64,000 nt of DNA from Paracentrotus lividus (Eukaryota > Echinodermata > Echinoidea > Camarodonta > Echinidae), in contig CALNVZ010003426.1 of the NCBI GenBank assembly GCA_940671915.1, forward strand, positions 29,593,262-29,657,261. Reading direction: 5' to 3'. Position 1 is the first letter of the stretch, and every line of letters begins with the position of its first letter. The notes under the pieces are model-generated. The model did not search any database, was not told the origin of the DNA, and saw only the letters and a program-made list of their open reading frames with translations. The translations under genes were made by a program, and so were the position numbers. Positions 1 to 11,522 of this stretch are shown one piece after another.

Positions 1-411
1 AATCAGATTGCCTTTTCCTAAGAGTCTTTTTACAGTACTTATACTTTAACATATCGATTCATTTGAAGTGGTAAATTCATTTTCTTTATAATTACATGAT
101 TTTCAATGAAATTCATTGTAAAGTATAAAAAAATTGTTTTGTATTATATGTCACTCACTTAAAGTATTTTAATGATCACTTGGGCTGTGATTGTGAAGTT
201 TAGATTCATGAGATATGTTTTTGCATGAACCTGACGTATCTCCAATATAATGTATCGCTATAATATCTTTACTTTGTTGAATTTCTGCATGTGTAATGTT
301 ACAGATGGATGTGCAATCGTAACTGTTCCATTTTAAATAAACCCCTCCCTTCATTATTCTACCCTCTGCCCATCTGAATATGAATGAGATAGATGGCGTA
401 ATTTAAATGTT
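1..411. other. AT-rich sequence, nothing recognised
   Basis: No splice-supported open frame and no inverted or tandem repeat stands out. Confidence 0.6.
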
Positions 412-417
412 ATTATT

Positions 418-1872
418 ATAGGATTTCCCGCTCAGTTTCGGAAGTTCGTCACTCCATTTCGATAATCAGTTCATTCAAATTCCCAAAATATTTCTACTGC
501 GTCAAATTCATTATTCAAATTCCAACTTAGTTCTTTCGCTTTGGTATTAAAAGCCTTCAAATCAAAATCCCCCTCAAAAGCAATCATTAGTAAATCGGAT
601 GGAATGCGTGCGAATCCGCAATCAAATCCGCGCTGAGGCAATCAACTTTGGCATTGGTTAAACCAAGTTGGTTAATAATTTGGCAAATCGTTTTAAATTC
701 TTGTTACTTTAGAGTGAACATTTAAGATAGCGATTTCTTTTTCTGAAGGTTTATATCTATTCCATGAAAAAAAAAAAGAAATAATAATATAATAATAATA
801 ATATAATAATAATATAAAAAATGTAACGGTTTTTTTTATTGAGTATAGATTATTTTAAAAACTTCTTTACTGTTGAGTGTTATGATGAAACAACAATTCT
901 TTTTTTCAAAGCTCTCGTTAATTACTTTAGAATAAAATATCAAAGATCATTATGGGCGCCCTAAGTTAAGGTCAATCTGGCGCCTCTTAGCTTCAGGTCG
1001 ATTTGGCGCCTGAATCTATCATCGAATCAACGCAATATGTCGCCACAAAGTTTTAGATAAATTTGGGCGCCCTAATTCAAGATCAAAGCGGCGCCAACTT
1101 AATTTAAGAATCCTTTATGTTTTAGGTAAATTTGGAGCCCCTAAGTTAAAGCTAATATAGCGCCCCTAAATTCATAATCAATTTTGGCGCCCTAATTTAA
1201 GAATAGAATTGGCGACCATTATGATGCCCTTTTCCCCTTTACCCTCTTTTTCCCTTTCTCTTTTTTTTTCTTTCTCTTTCTCTTTCTCCTTTTTTGGGCT
1301 CCCCCTTTCCGCTCCCCCCCCCCGAATGCGCGCATGAATTAATTTGTTATGTGGGTAGTTTTTGTGTGTTGACTATGTATTTATGCAAGATAAATTGTTA
1401 CATGAGTAAAAAGAGAAAATGTAGGGGGGAAAATAATTTCATGAACTAATTAATAACTGGAAAAATATAAATATCTCATACTTAAGCACATGCCGTAATA
1501 AAAGTTAACATACCCATTCACGGTTGCTGCTAAAAGCAATTCGCAAAACTTTGATGGAAAAAATTATATGATTAAAAACAAACATTTCCTGGCATTTATA
1601 ATTTAAGTCCTAATTTGAATGTTAATTACTGTCAGTTGAATGAATTTAATGCTGCTTATGGCGGTATTGCGCAATCATAAGAGCGTCTCTGCTAAATTGA
1701 ATTACTGTTTTACGTATATAGTTCACTTAATCGGAATTTGAACAAATGAAACATGTAAATGATTGCTGGAAAGGAATCTGATCTCCGGAAAATCAACTGA
1801 AAGCTAAATCGTTCTAACTTGAATGAATTATCAAATGGAGTGACGAGCGTCTGAAACTGACTGGGAATCCTA
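418..1872. mobile_element. Non-autonomous DNA transposon with ~60-bp inverted ends
   Basis: The left end (TAGGATTTCCCGCTCAGTTT, then CGTCACTCCATTT and TTCATTCAA) is repeated in inverse at 1810-1873 with scattered mismatches. Runs of TATTATTA flank both ends, so the target duplication is ambiguous but includes TA. The interior has no coding frame; it carries the 26-bp periodic array at 944-1217 and a pyrimidine tract at 1225-1320. Confidence 0.7.
944..1217. repeat. Diverged ~26-bp tandem array with GGCGCC core
   Basis: GGCGCC or close variants recur near 956, 981, 1007, 1041, 1065, 1091, 1134, 1161, 1187 and 1212, mostly 24-27 bases apart, each followed by CTAAGTTAAG-like and TCAATTTG-like spacers. 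The same unit appears in the opposite orientation at 16195-16330. Confidence 0.75.
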
Positions 1873-1964
1873 TATTATTATTATTGTGTTGTTATCATCA
1901 TATGAAATATAAAAGACATTAAAAGAGGAAAATTGTCTTATACTATCATGTAATGTGTTTGTGT

Positions 1965-1965
<1 letters not shown>

Positions 1966-1998
<33 letters not shown>

Positions 1999-2021
1999 TA
2001 TAAAATATATATATATATATA
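1966..2021 (+). repeat. Poly-T tract and (TA)n
   Basis: About 30 consecutive T followed by a TA-rich run ending in about seven TA units. Confidence 0.9.
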
Positions 2022-2126
2022 AGGGTATTGTCTAATTCTGACTCTGTATTATTTTGGACAATAATTCAATTGATTTTGACAAAATCGATAACCACCATGC
2101 ACATCAACATCAACATGGGACGTGTA

Positions 2127-2990
2127 TAGGGGAGACGGGGATGGAAGTTACACGGGTCAGTTGTTACAATTTTAGTGTGCTAAGTTGGAACAAGAGAGTT
2201 CGTGCTAACTGGCATCTATATACAGCCACATAGCTGTGATGAACTGCCGGTCGTGAGGTTTCTCCGTTTGTTTTATTAAAAAGTCAATCAACAAAAACCA
2301 TTTTTTACAGTTCCAAGTGAATTTTTGACAAAAATTAAAATTTGTAATAGTTCTTACACTGAAGGCACATGATGATAGTCTGGTATTGTGAATATAGTAC
2401 ATGACATGTCACTAATATACCCCTGAGCCAAGCCCTGTCATTCTGCCTAATGGCTGTGCCACAGTTGATTTTAAGTGTAAAATCACCCATGGGGTAGGTT
2501 GTTACAACAACCTACCCCATGTCGATGTAACAACCTACACCAATTACATTATACATGTAGAGTAATTTTGTTTCAATTTTCAGATGTTAATATTTTGATA
2601 TTTGTATTATTACTTTAGTCTGTTCTAGAGCACTACTTGATCTACTGTTAACGATACCAAGAAACTGGAAAGTTGAAACAAAAGAATGGTATACGAGATT
2701 TACACATTGTAACAATTACCCCGTATGTTTACATATAACAATTCACCCCGTATCATGAGTATGGTGTAACAACTTACCCCGAATACGGGGTAGGTTGTTA
2801 ACAAAAAAATGTCTTCATTAATTAAGCTGTAGTTAATTAACGTTTACATGTTTTCAAGTTTTATGTGCCTCAGGTTTTAGCCAACATAATAGGCTAACTA
2901 CAGACCCAAAATGGAGTGTGTGAGTACTTTCATTAGAATTATCTGGCCCAAAATGTGAATTTTGTAACGTCCATCCCCGGTCTCCCCTAT
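2127..2990. mobile_element. Non-autonomous DNA transposon, GGGGAGAC ends
   Basis: TATAGGGGAGACGGGGATGG at the left is mirrored at 2965-2990 with one inserted base and one change, extending into GTTACA. TA repeats flank both ends. The interior has no coding frame but repeats ACAACYTACCCC in both orientations, including a perfect hairpin at 2488-2521. Confidence 0.75.
2488..2521. repeat. Perfect 16-bp hairpin
   Basis: CATGGGGTAGGTTGTT is followed by two spacer bases and its exact reverse complement. Confidence 0.95.
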
Positions 2991-3057
2991 ATATTCGCTT
3001 AGTGTTGTAAGGCGCATAAAGATACTGGATTACAAACGGTTAAAGTACACTGAAAAC

Positions 3058-3260
3058 CTAACCTCGTCCGTCAGTGGACGGACTAACTTTAAAGCTAGTC
3101 AGTCAAGACGGACTACTTTTAAAGCTAGTGTGTCATGTTAGTCCGTCGAGACGGACTAGCTTACAAACTGAATCCAAATCTCTCAACTTGACGGACGAGC
3201 TTTAAAGCTAGTCCGCTGCACACTTGATGTTAGTGTCCGTCGATGCGACGGACGAGCTCA
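3058..3260. repeat. Left array of AGCTTTAAAGCT palindromes
   Basis: Several copies of GACGGACTAGCTTTAAAG-type units and their complements, some broken, each able to form a hairpin. Confidence 0.85.
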
Positions 3261-4536
3261 ATAAAATTGGAATGGTAGCCTCAGTTTACCCATTAGAATG
3301 ACCGACTAGGAATTGATAACAACATAGCTGCAATGTCGCTTACAAATTGAATGACTGACTAGCTTTTGAAATACACACAGATGCAATGTCAATTATATTA
3401 TCTCCATTGGTAAATTTAGAGAGCTGCAATGTTTCCGAACATAATCAAGGTGAATACATTATTCTCAAACAAAGGTGTTTTTGACCTGACAATCTTAAGC
3501 TTACGATACATAACATCAATCACGACAAGAATGCAATTCACGAGTAGGTTCAAACTGTTGTTCTCCATTCTTTAATTACAGGCTAATTGAATACCTCGTT
3601 ACTATAGAACCCAAGAATCTGGTCTATTCTTATAGATTACTGGTGAATTGCCGCGGCTAAGCAACAGCAGTGTATGAATACAAGGTGAATAGCATCGAGT
3701 GAATAACATGCGCATTGCGAAAAGGACATCATCTATTATTTGTGTTATCTGTATGTGAAATCTATTTAATGAGCAAACTGTAAGGAAGCAGATCCGATAT
3801 ACCCGTAAAACTGAAGATTTTGATGATAATGGCGATCTCCTTCATGTGATATGTGTGAGTATTCTTTTGAAATTCCTTATTTTTCAGTTCATAGATATCG
3901 TTATTTTTTTCACATGGATTTAATACTATAATCACCAACGCGAAACAAATTCTGTCTTGCCAAATTAATTTATAAATTGCGTGTGTGTTACTGACAACGA
4001 TAATAGCAACTTTAAATATTGAATTCAATTCTAATTCTAAGAATTATAATGTGCCACTATTTCTTTTAGATTACTATCTGAAAGACAGAATATGGATTAG
4101 AGGCAGGGTGCATGTCCCGCTCGATTCTACACCTTTCTTCAAGAGCCTATGGGGGAGGGTCGTTTCGCATGAAATGGACGCTTATGCCACACAGGTTGGT
4201 AAGGCTATACGGCATCAAACAAGACTCCATAATAACGCAGTATTTGCTTGAGACTAACGAAAGTTACAATTTTTGCACCCAAAAAGGAAAAAAAGAATGC
4301 CCAAAAATGGTGCAATAATTTTTAGATAATTCCATACCCCGTCTTTTTATCTAATCTCTTGTTTTATAAAACATAATGAATGAATGAAAAACATAATGAA
4401 TGAATGAAACATATACATAATATAGAAAGATTTTTAAAATCTTCTATACTATGTATTATGCCTTATAATCGTAATTGAAACATTTTTGTTCCATTTAGCG
4501 ACATTCCTCATTGTTATAAAACATGTGATGAGTTTT

Positions 4537-4860
4537 ATACATTTGTGGGTGACATTATATACACTTAGTGGTTAAATGAAAACTTTTTACATTTGTGGTC
4601 AACATGTTATGACATTAGTGGTCATTTTCACATTTATGGTTGAATGTTGTGACATTTTGAGGGCATTTTTAAACATTGTGGTTGATGTGTTGTTTACATT
4701 TGAGGGCATTTTTTACATTCGTGGTTGACGTGTTGGTGACATTTGAGGGCAATTTTACATTTGTGGTTGACGTGTTTGAGACATTTGAGGGCATTTTGAG
4801 GGCATTTTCACATTAGTGGGCGATTGTTTACATTTGAGGGCTCAAACACGCCCCCCCCCC
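4537..4860 (+). repeat. ~42-bp minisatellite followed by poly-C
   Basis: Roughly seven diverged units of the form ACATTTGTGGTTGACGTGTT plus GTGACATTTGAGGGCATTTT, each containing two related ACATTNG half-units. It ends in a run of C at 4849. Confidence 0.8.
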
Positions 4861-5214
4861 CCTCCAGCCGTGACATCAAATCGCCGCACTGGAGCAAAGC
4901 ATATAAAGTATAAATTCAAAATGCATTATTAAGCGTTATGGATTGCATCTAACTTGTTTTGTTGGGGCCGGGCTTCAGTGTATTATTTCACATTTGATTT
5001 TCCAAATTAAATCTCAACATCACATTATTTGATAATTGCCATAATGTTAACTAATTGTGCTCTGTATTAATTCCTGGTATTCTGATATACATCAATAATA
5101 ATACGATTTTGGCTTGAATTTTTGAATAGTTGTGAAAAAAATTAATCGTATCTTTAAAATGTTTTCTCATATTTCAGATTTGACGTCTCTGACAAGCTGA
5201 TGAAGCCATATTAA

Positions 5215-5630
5215 GCTATTTCGTAATGCTAGTCGGTCAAGACAGAAGTAAGAACATCGCGACAGACAAGCGCGACTGACTAGTTTTGACACCTTGACGG
5301 ACTAGCTGTAAAGCTAGTCCTGCATCAAAGCTCGTCAGTCTGGGCATCACTACGACTAGCTTTTATGCTAGTCCAGCAAACTAGTCGGTCAAAATGGACT
5401 AGCTTTAAAGCTAGTCCGTCGTGGCCGAATAGCATTAAAACTAGTCCGTCGTGACCGACTAACTTGACGGACTAGCTTTCAAGCTAGTCTGTAGAGACGG
5501 ACGAGCTTTAAAGCTAGTCCGTAATAAGCGGATTGTGTTGAAGGAAAACTAGTCCGTCGTGACTGACTAGCTTTAAAGCTAGTCAGTCTGGGCATCACTA
5601 CGACTAGCTTTAAAGCTAGTCGGTCTACCC
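5215..5630. repeat. Right array of AGCTTTAAAGCT palindromes
   Basis: About ten full or partial copies of GACGGACTAGCTTT joined to its complement, plus a duplicated GTCTGGGCATCACTACGACT segment (5339 and 5587). Confidence 0.88.
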
Positions 5631-5648
5631 ATTTAGGTTTTCAGTGTA

Positions 5649-7150
5649 TGTTACATTTTTGGAAACTGGATTAATTTATGTAAGTTGGAACAAGTATTTC
5701 ATTGCGTCCCTACTGCAGATGAAAAAAAAACGGGTACTGTTTCACAAGAAATGTGAATAGCAAGACACAACGGTATCCGGGTAATGTATATCACTTGTAT
5801 AATATGTTTACGAGGGAAACACAAATAAAACTGCAAATATTTACCAATTCAGTTTTATGGAATAACATACTTTACTTAATGAGTATTTTATTGGCTATAG
5901 GACTGTTCGGAAGGTTGAGAAACATTTTGGTCAACTCATTTTCAACTTTGGGTATAAATATTTACAGCTTTGATATTTAAAACCGAAGTGCGCGATTAAC
6001 ATGTAGGGAGTATACATTTGGGAAATTAACAGCAGAGTATCTTGCAGAAGTTAGATAAGCTTACACACACACACAAAAAAAAACATTTAATACGATATGC
6101 AGTATGTAAAACAACGAATATGTTATCCTTGTGATGTATTTTCAAAAATATGATAACATGGTAGTTATACCTAAATAACAGGAAATACTAGTAGAACAAA
6201 CCTTTAAACTATAGAATGGAGACTTTTGATTTTGAACAAGGTTGGGGTCAAAAGTGTATATATATTGAGGAATATAAATTCGATAGCAAATACAGTTTGC
6301 CTGATTAAATATTGAATTCTCATTTAGCTGGAGGCATGTCTTATCTCATGCGACTGAGATGATGTCGTCTGCAAACATCACACGGTTGTCATGGTAAGCT
6401 ATATTGAGCCAGGAATGGATAAACAATCTACCTTGATTTAACTATATATATGCCACCAACCATCGCAAAAGATTAGAGGACGCTGATTTATGCCTCTATT
6501 ACAAATATCGCTATCATAAAAGTTGGTATAGGGGTGGCTTACCGTGCTTCATTGCAGACATGCAAAGTATACATAATACATTATTAATCACTTTTTATTG
6601 CAAAAACCGGGGTTATTTCATACATGATCAAATTAAATGGTGTTAACAATAACTTTAATATGGAATAAAATAACTTTATACATTCGTTTGTTAGAATAAG
6701 TTCAATTCCAACGTCCGATTTGTAAAATGATTCGTATATTAGGTGTTAAATTCCTATCCCGCCTTAGATTTATGTTCTTTACTTTGCGTCAATATCTATT
6801 TCATCCTAAAGTTGATGTTAAAGACACTGTTGCCGGTTGAACATTCCAGGCCAATTAATGAATTCTTTATTTGCACCAAAGTGATCGAATCTATGATAAT
6901 ATTGCCAGAAAGCTATTTTTGTTTCTATCTTTGATGATTTAAATTTGTTGCAAACTTGTAATATAGAGAAACAATACTTTATTGATATTTTATTCATTTA
7001 AATTTGAATGTGTGTAATTTGCTCTTCCAAAGGTTATCTTTAATTGATTTTTTTTTAATGCAATACTGTATACTTTATACGATCAATGAAATACTATTTT
7101 GTTACATATTCATATTGTTTCTTTTGTTTTCTGTATCCAAATTGTTTTTG
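5649..7150. other. AT-rich sequence without a recognised gene
   Basis: No splice-supported frame. On the minus strand near 6375-6345 a short stretch reads DNRVMFADDIISVA, reminiscent of a reverse-transcriptase catalytic box, but nothing around it supports this. Confidence 0.5.
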
Positions 7151-7189
7151 TTTTCAGTGCAAGGTTAGACAGTTAGACATGTTAGAGGG

Positions 7190-7330
7190 AGAAAAACACG
7201 GAAAGAGAGAGGGGGTGAGAGAGTGAGAAAAAGAAGTCAATACAGAGAATGAGATAAAGAGACAGAGAGAGATAGAGAGAGGGGGAGACAGAGACAGAGA
7301 GACAGAGAGAAAGAGAGAGAGAGAGATGGA
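7190..7330 (+). repeat. Imperfect (GA)n tract
   Basis: About 140 bases of GAGA-rich repeats; long minus-strand frames here are low-complexity shadows. Confidence 0.95.
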
Positions 7331-7453
7331 TAGATGAATGGGATCGGGTACTGTACACTGTTCCTTGCACTTCAAACATGTACTGGCTCGGGTATAATTC
7401 TCATTGTCTGATTCCATTTTTTCAATTATCAAAGTTTGTATGTTTCCCGGCAA

Positions 7454-9450
7454 GGACCCACTTCATGACAGTATGACGTATGAATATAGAATGATGTTTA
7501 ATGGTTGATATCAAAGTCCATTGAGAGACTTGGTAATGATGTATTCAACCCTGAAGCATATGAGTGAATTAACCTACATCAAAGGTCAGTCACACCAGAG
7601 CTTCAGACTCAAAACAGTTAACAAACTGACCTGAAATCATACAAAGCAGTGACCTGATATGTAAAGTCGTTTTGGTGTCTATGTGGCGTTGTGGCTGATG
7701 TATTTAATTGTCGAACTTTAGCTTGCTGTCATTATAAACGCTTGGTACATCAACGGTTTGTGTCATTCAAAACGTTGGCAACGGCAAGGCATGGAGTTGC
7801 CATAGGCTTTAAGATAAAACATTCATATATATTTCTTTTCTGTTTCTGTTGTTTTAATCCGAGGTTTAACGGGCTTTTCTTATCATGAATAATTTTGAAT
7901 AACTCTCCATACGCCATACAATTTGTAATTTACATTCACCTCTTTACCTTTTTATGTTTTGATATTCTGTAAATTACGCTTGTGCTCAGTATGTTTAATT
8001 ATTATATCATTATCTCTTATAAAATGATTAATGTTAATACTTGCATTTTAATGATTGTGTAAACATGTCCAACAAAGTTATATTGTGTTTTATGCCACTT
8101 GACTCTCATAAAAGCAATATTGACTATTTAGACTAGCCAATTTAAAAATAGATAAATAAGAGATATGAAATAAGTAATAAACCAATAATGAACATAGCAA
8201 TATATCTATTTGAACTAACCGTAATGTGAACATGGTGAAAGCATTCAAGCAGGCAATATTGAAACCATATATGTAATGCTCAGTATTTTCTTATGTAAAT
8301 TTCCGAAAACAATATGTGTATGTTCAAATTTAGCGTTTTTTGTCGTGTATTGGTGTCAATCGAATTGACATAAACCGTTTGTTAATTTTTCAAAATGAAA
8401 AAAAAAACTTCATTCCTGTTACCACTTTATATATCATTAATTAAAATCATCGACCTTTATGAAGAATCTTTTCAATTTATCTCAGTTTATCAAGGTTTTA
8501 CTCTAAATATAGACTTAAAATGTGCATCGCAATACAAAGACTGAATGTATATGTACATGATTGACATTTATGTGAGTTCAAGGAATGTTGAACAGTATTT
8601 TATACATTTAATTATCTGGCTCTATACGATTCTTGAAATGATATTTTCGAACACTGTCTTGTAAAGGATAATTGAATACAAGGCGCACAATTTCATGACA
8701 ATTAGATAATTGTGAAATATAAGTAATTCGATATCTGTCAGCCTCTCTTCCTTTTCCAACTTAAAATGAACATTAGAACATTAGAACATTAGAAATAAAA
8801 TGTAATATATCGGAAGTTTGTCTGTGATTGTATGGTTATTCCTTGAAGGCAAATATATTTCTTTTCATCTTATCATATTCAAACATCTTATCTTATTCAC
8901 TTGGCCTGCATATCATGTTTGAGAGTTAAAAACACTCGAAATTTAGGTGCAGAATATAGCAGGTTGTAAAAATGAATATGATAATAATATTTAGCTATAA
9001 GTTGTGATCTATGGCTGGAACGAATAATTACAATAGTTTAAATGGACTCACCTTGTTAAGAATAGACGATAATGGTAATAACAGAATCAAATATCTGACC
9101 ATGCAGGGATATAATCATATCACTAATTTCAAGGCGAATCTCTTGAAGCGAAGCAAAATTCGAATGGATAAATTAGATATCGCTTATTAAATGCAAGCTC
9201 GGCTGGTGGAGAGGTGTGGAAATACCGTGCGGGTTATTTGACAGTATCGACGTGTGTGCTGGCCGGTATTTTCAACATGGGTAATATTTACCGAAGCCAT
9301 TCAAAAACTCATATTCCATGCTATCCAATTACGCACCGAGTCAAATGTATTTTGGGATGGTTAAGAGTTATAATAAGAAACAGAGCAGCTGCCTGGGATA
9401 TGATTATTCATCCAGAAACGGTGATACACTTAACGAGTTTTAGTGAGAGA
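7454..9450. other. AT-rich sequence without a recognised gene
   Basis: Only a short (AACATTAG)3 repeat near 8767 stands out. No convincing exon seen. Confidence 0.5.
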
Positions 9451-9469
9451 AATTGAGAATGGGAGGAAG

Positions 9470-9648
9470 ACCTATAAAAAGAGAGATAGAGAGGTATAGA
9501 TGGTGATGATAATCAAAAGAAAGAAGGGAGAGAAAGAAAAAGTGAAAGATGGGGAAAAAAGAGCAAGAATGCGAGAGAGAAAGAGAGGGAATGAGAAACA
9601 GGGGAGTGGCATGGGAGAGAGAGAGGTAACAATAGATTGATATGTGAC

Positions 9649-9702
<54 letters not shown>

Positions 9703-9712
9703 GTGTGTGTAG

Positions 9713-9745
<33 letters not shown>

Positions 9746-9930
9746 GAGGCAGAGATAGAAAGAGAAGAAAGAATGGCAGAGGTAATGTGAACACAAGAAG
9801 GACTAATAAAAGAGAGGTAACATGCACATGAGGGGGGGGGGTTAAGAGAGGCAGGGAGGTAAAAAGGGGGAGATAAGGGATTAAGCGATGTAAAAGAGAA
9901 TGAAAAGGAAGAGGAGAGAGATATATATAT
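9470..9930 (+). repeat. (GA)n, (GT)n and (GA)n compound microsatellite
   Basis: A purine-rich block contains an uninterrupted (GT)n of about 48 bases (9653-9700) followed by (GA)n to about 9750. All long minus-strand frames here are repeat shadows. Confidence 0.95.
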
Positions 9931-10500
9931 AAAGGGTGTGGCTAACATAATTATAAACGCCCCCTCACATAATACAGACTGGATATATATAATGTATTCC
10001 TTTAGGGCTGATCACAATCATGGTAAAAATTTCGCTCATCTGCTGCCATACAACGAAAATAAGATTCCATTACGTGTCTATCCCTAACGATTCAATATTA
10101 CGACAATACAGACCCTTGTATTATGTATGATACCATTTTTTTCCTGTTTATTGTTTTGCTTGCTTGTATTATTTTGCACATTTTAATTTAGGACGTTCAC
10201 CGTAGGAGAAATTATGGATTATTTTGTATATTAAAAAGAAAGTGTATTCGGTGCTCTTGAATCTCAATATATCATGGTGAAATGTAAAATGAATTACTTC
10301 TCGGTAGGCTGGACGGGCCCCACATAAAAAAAGTTAAAAATCGGTCTAAAAGTTTTACCCCCCCCCCCCTCATACCTCCCTCCAACATTTCCTAATGTAT
10401 AGATTTTGCAGAAAATCAAGAAATTGTTTGATTTCCCAACGACCTGTATTAAAAAGAAAATGATACTATACGGTTAGGGTTTTTGATTTTCATTTCGTCC

Positions 10501-10700
10501 ATTAATCATATTCTTTTCATTCGATGAAATTCGAACCAGGTGCATTTTATTCTGAAACCAAAAGGAGTCTAATAAAGATGTAGGCATATNNNNNNNNNNN
10601 NNNNNNNNNNNATTAATCATATTCTTTTCATTCGATGAAATTCGAACCAGGTGCATTTTATTCTGAAACCAAAAGGAGTCTAATAAAGATGTAGGCATAT
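10501..10700. other. N gap flanked by identical 89-bp copies (assembly artefact)
   Basis: Bases 10501-10589 and 10612-10700 are identical over all 89 positions and enclose 22 N (10590-10611). Abutting identical ends across a short gap indicate two overlapping contigs that were not merged, so the locus probably contains one copy. Confidence 0.9.
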
Positions 10701-10982
10701 GCTTGCTTTATGTACACACCGGAATACTGAAATATAATAGGATACGATGCCAGTCGTAAGAGGGCAGCATTCAGCTTTATATCCTTGTTCTGATCAATTG
10801 ATAGGAATGTAAACCCAGAACATCAGACAAATCACAAAGCATTCAATGCATTTTTGTTGTCATGAGCTAGATTTAAAAAAAAAATATATATATATAAACT
10901 GATATTCGGCATGTATAATCTAATATTGACATATTGAATTCTACGAATCACTATTTATAATAATGATAGATGTTGTTGGGGC

Positions 10983-11004
10983 GTCTCTCTCGCTCTCTCT
11001 CTCT

Positions 11005-11046
<42 letters not shown>

Positions 11047-11086
11047 CCTCTCTGTCTCTATCTCTCTCTCTCTCTCTTTCTCTCTA
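10983..11086 (+). repeat. (CT)n microsatellite
   Basis: About 100 bases of CT repeats with a short C run. Confidence 0.95.
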
Positions 11087-11210
11087 AATCTGCCAATTTA
11101 TATTAGACGTGAGAATTTGGGCTGTATAAAGCAGATGCTTTTTACTGGACTTTTGCTCATGCATTTTCTTATCAAGGTGATGCAATTTTGCGTATTCATT
11201 TATGGTGTAT

Positions 11211-11240
11211 TTTACTAGGATTTTTAAAAATCCTAGTAAA
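11211..11240. repeat. Perfect 30-bp palindrome without spacer
   Basis: TTTACTAGGATTTTT is followed directly by its exact reverse complement. Confidence 0.95.
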
Positions 11241-11467
11241 CATGATAAAAGCAATTGGATTTTTATGCATAAGGCCCACCTTGCTAGTCTCCATAGCTTT
11301 ACTATAAAATTAAAATATATAAATTTCAGAGGATGTGAAAAAGCGTAAAGCTGCACTCCTTTTTACTTGTAATTATGATGTGATAAAAATTTCATTCTGT
11401 TTTGAATATCTTCCCCCCCCCCTTTTTTTTATACGAACCGTTGCATAACCATGAAATGTACTCACAT

Positions 11468-11522
11468 GTTCACATAATTATTATGACGTCAAGAGTGTGT
11501 TCACATAATTATGATGACGTCA
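11468..11522 (+). promoter_or_regulatory. Tandem CRE sites in a 31-bp direct repeat
   Basis: GTTCACATAATTAT-ATGACGTCA occurs twice, 31 bases apart, each copy ending in the full cAMP-response palindrome TGACGTCA (11484-11491 and 11515-11522). Spacing is close to three helical turns. CREB/ATF binding is inferred from the consensus only. Confidence 0.45.

Larger units (their letters stand above)
3048..5646. mobile_element. 2.6-kb TA-flanked element with subterminal palindrome arrays
   Basis: CACTGAAAACCTAA at 3048 is matched by its exact reverse complement at 5633-5646, and TA flanks each end (3046-3047, 5647-5648). Just inside both ends lie arrays of the palindrome ACTAGCTTTAAAGCTAGT framed by GACGG/CCGTC (about 3058-3260 and 5215-5630). 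The 1.9-kb middle has no transposase-like frame and contains a 42-bp tandem repeat. This is the anatomy of a non-autonomous element mobilised in trans; TA duplication suggests the Tc1/mariner class, but that is inference. Confidence 0.8.

Noticed and set aside
6340-6380. Minus-strand FADDI-like reverse-transcriptase box
   Set aside because: Only about 14 residues, no other conserved block nearby and stops on both sides.
9440-9948. Long minus-strand frames rich in S, L, T and H
   Set aside because: They are translations of the (GA)n and (GT)n microsatellite.
10474-10698. Frame with two identical halves separated by unknown residues
   Set aside because: Created by the duplicated contig edges around the N gap.
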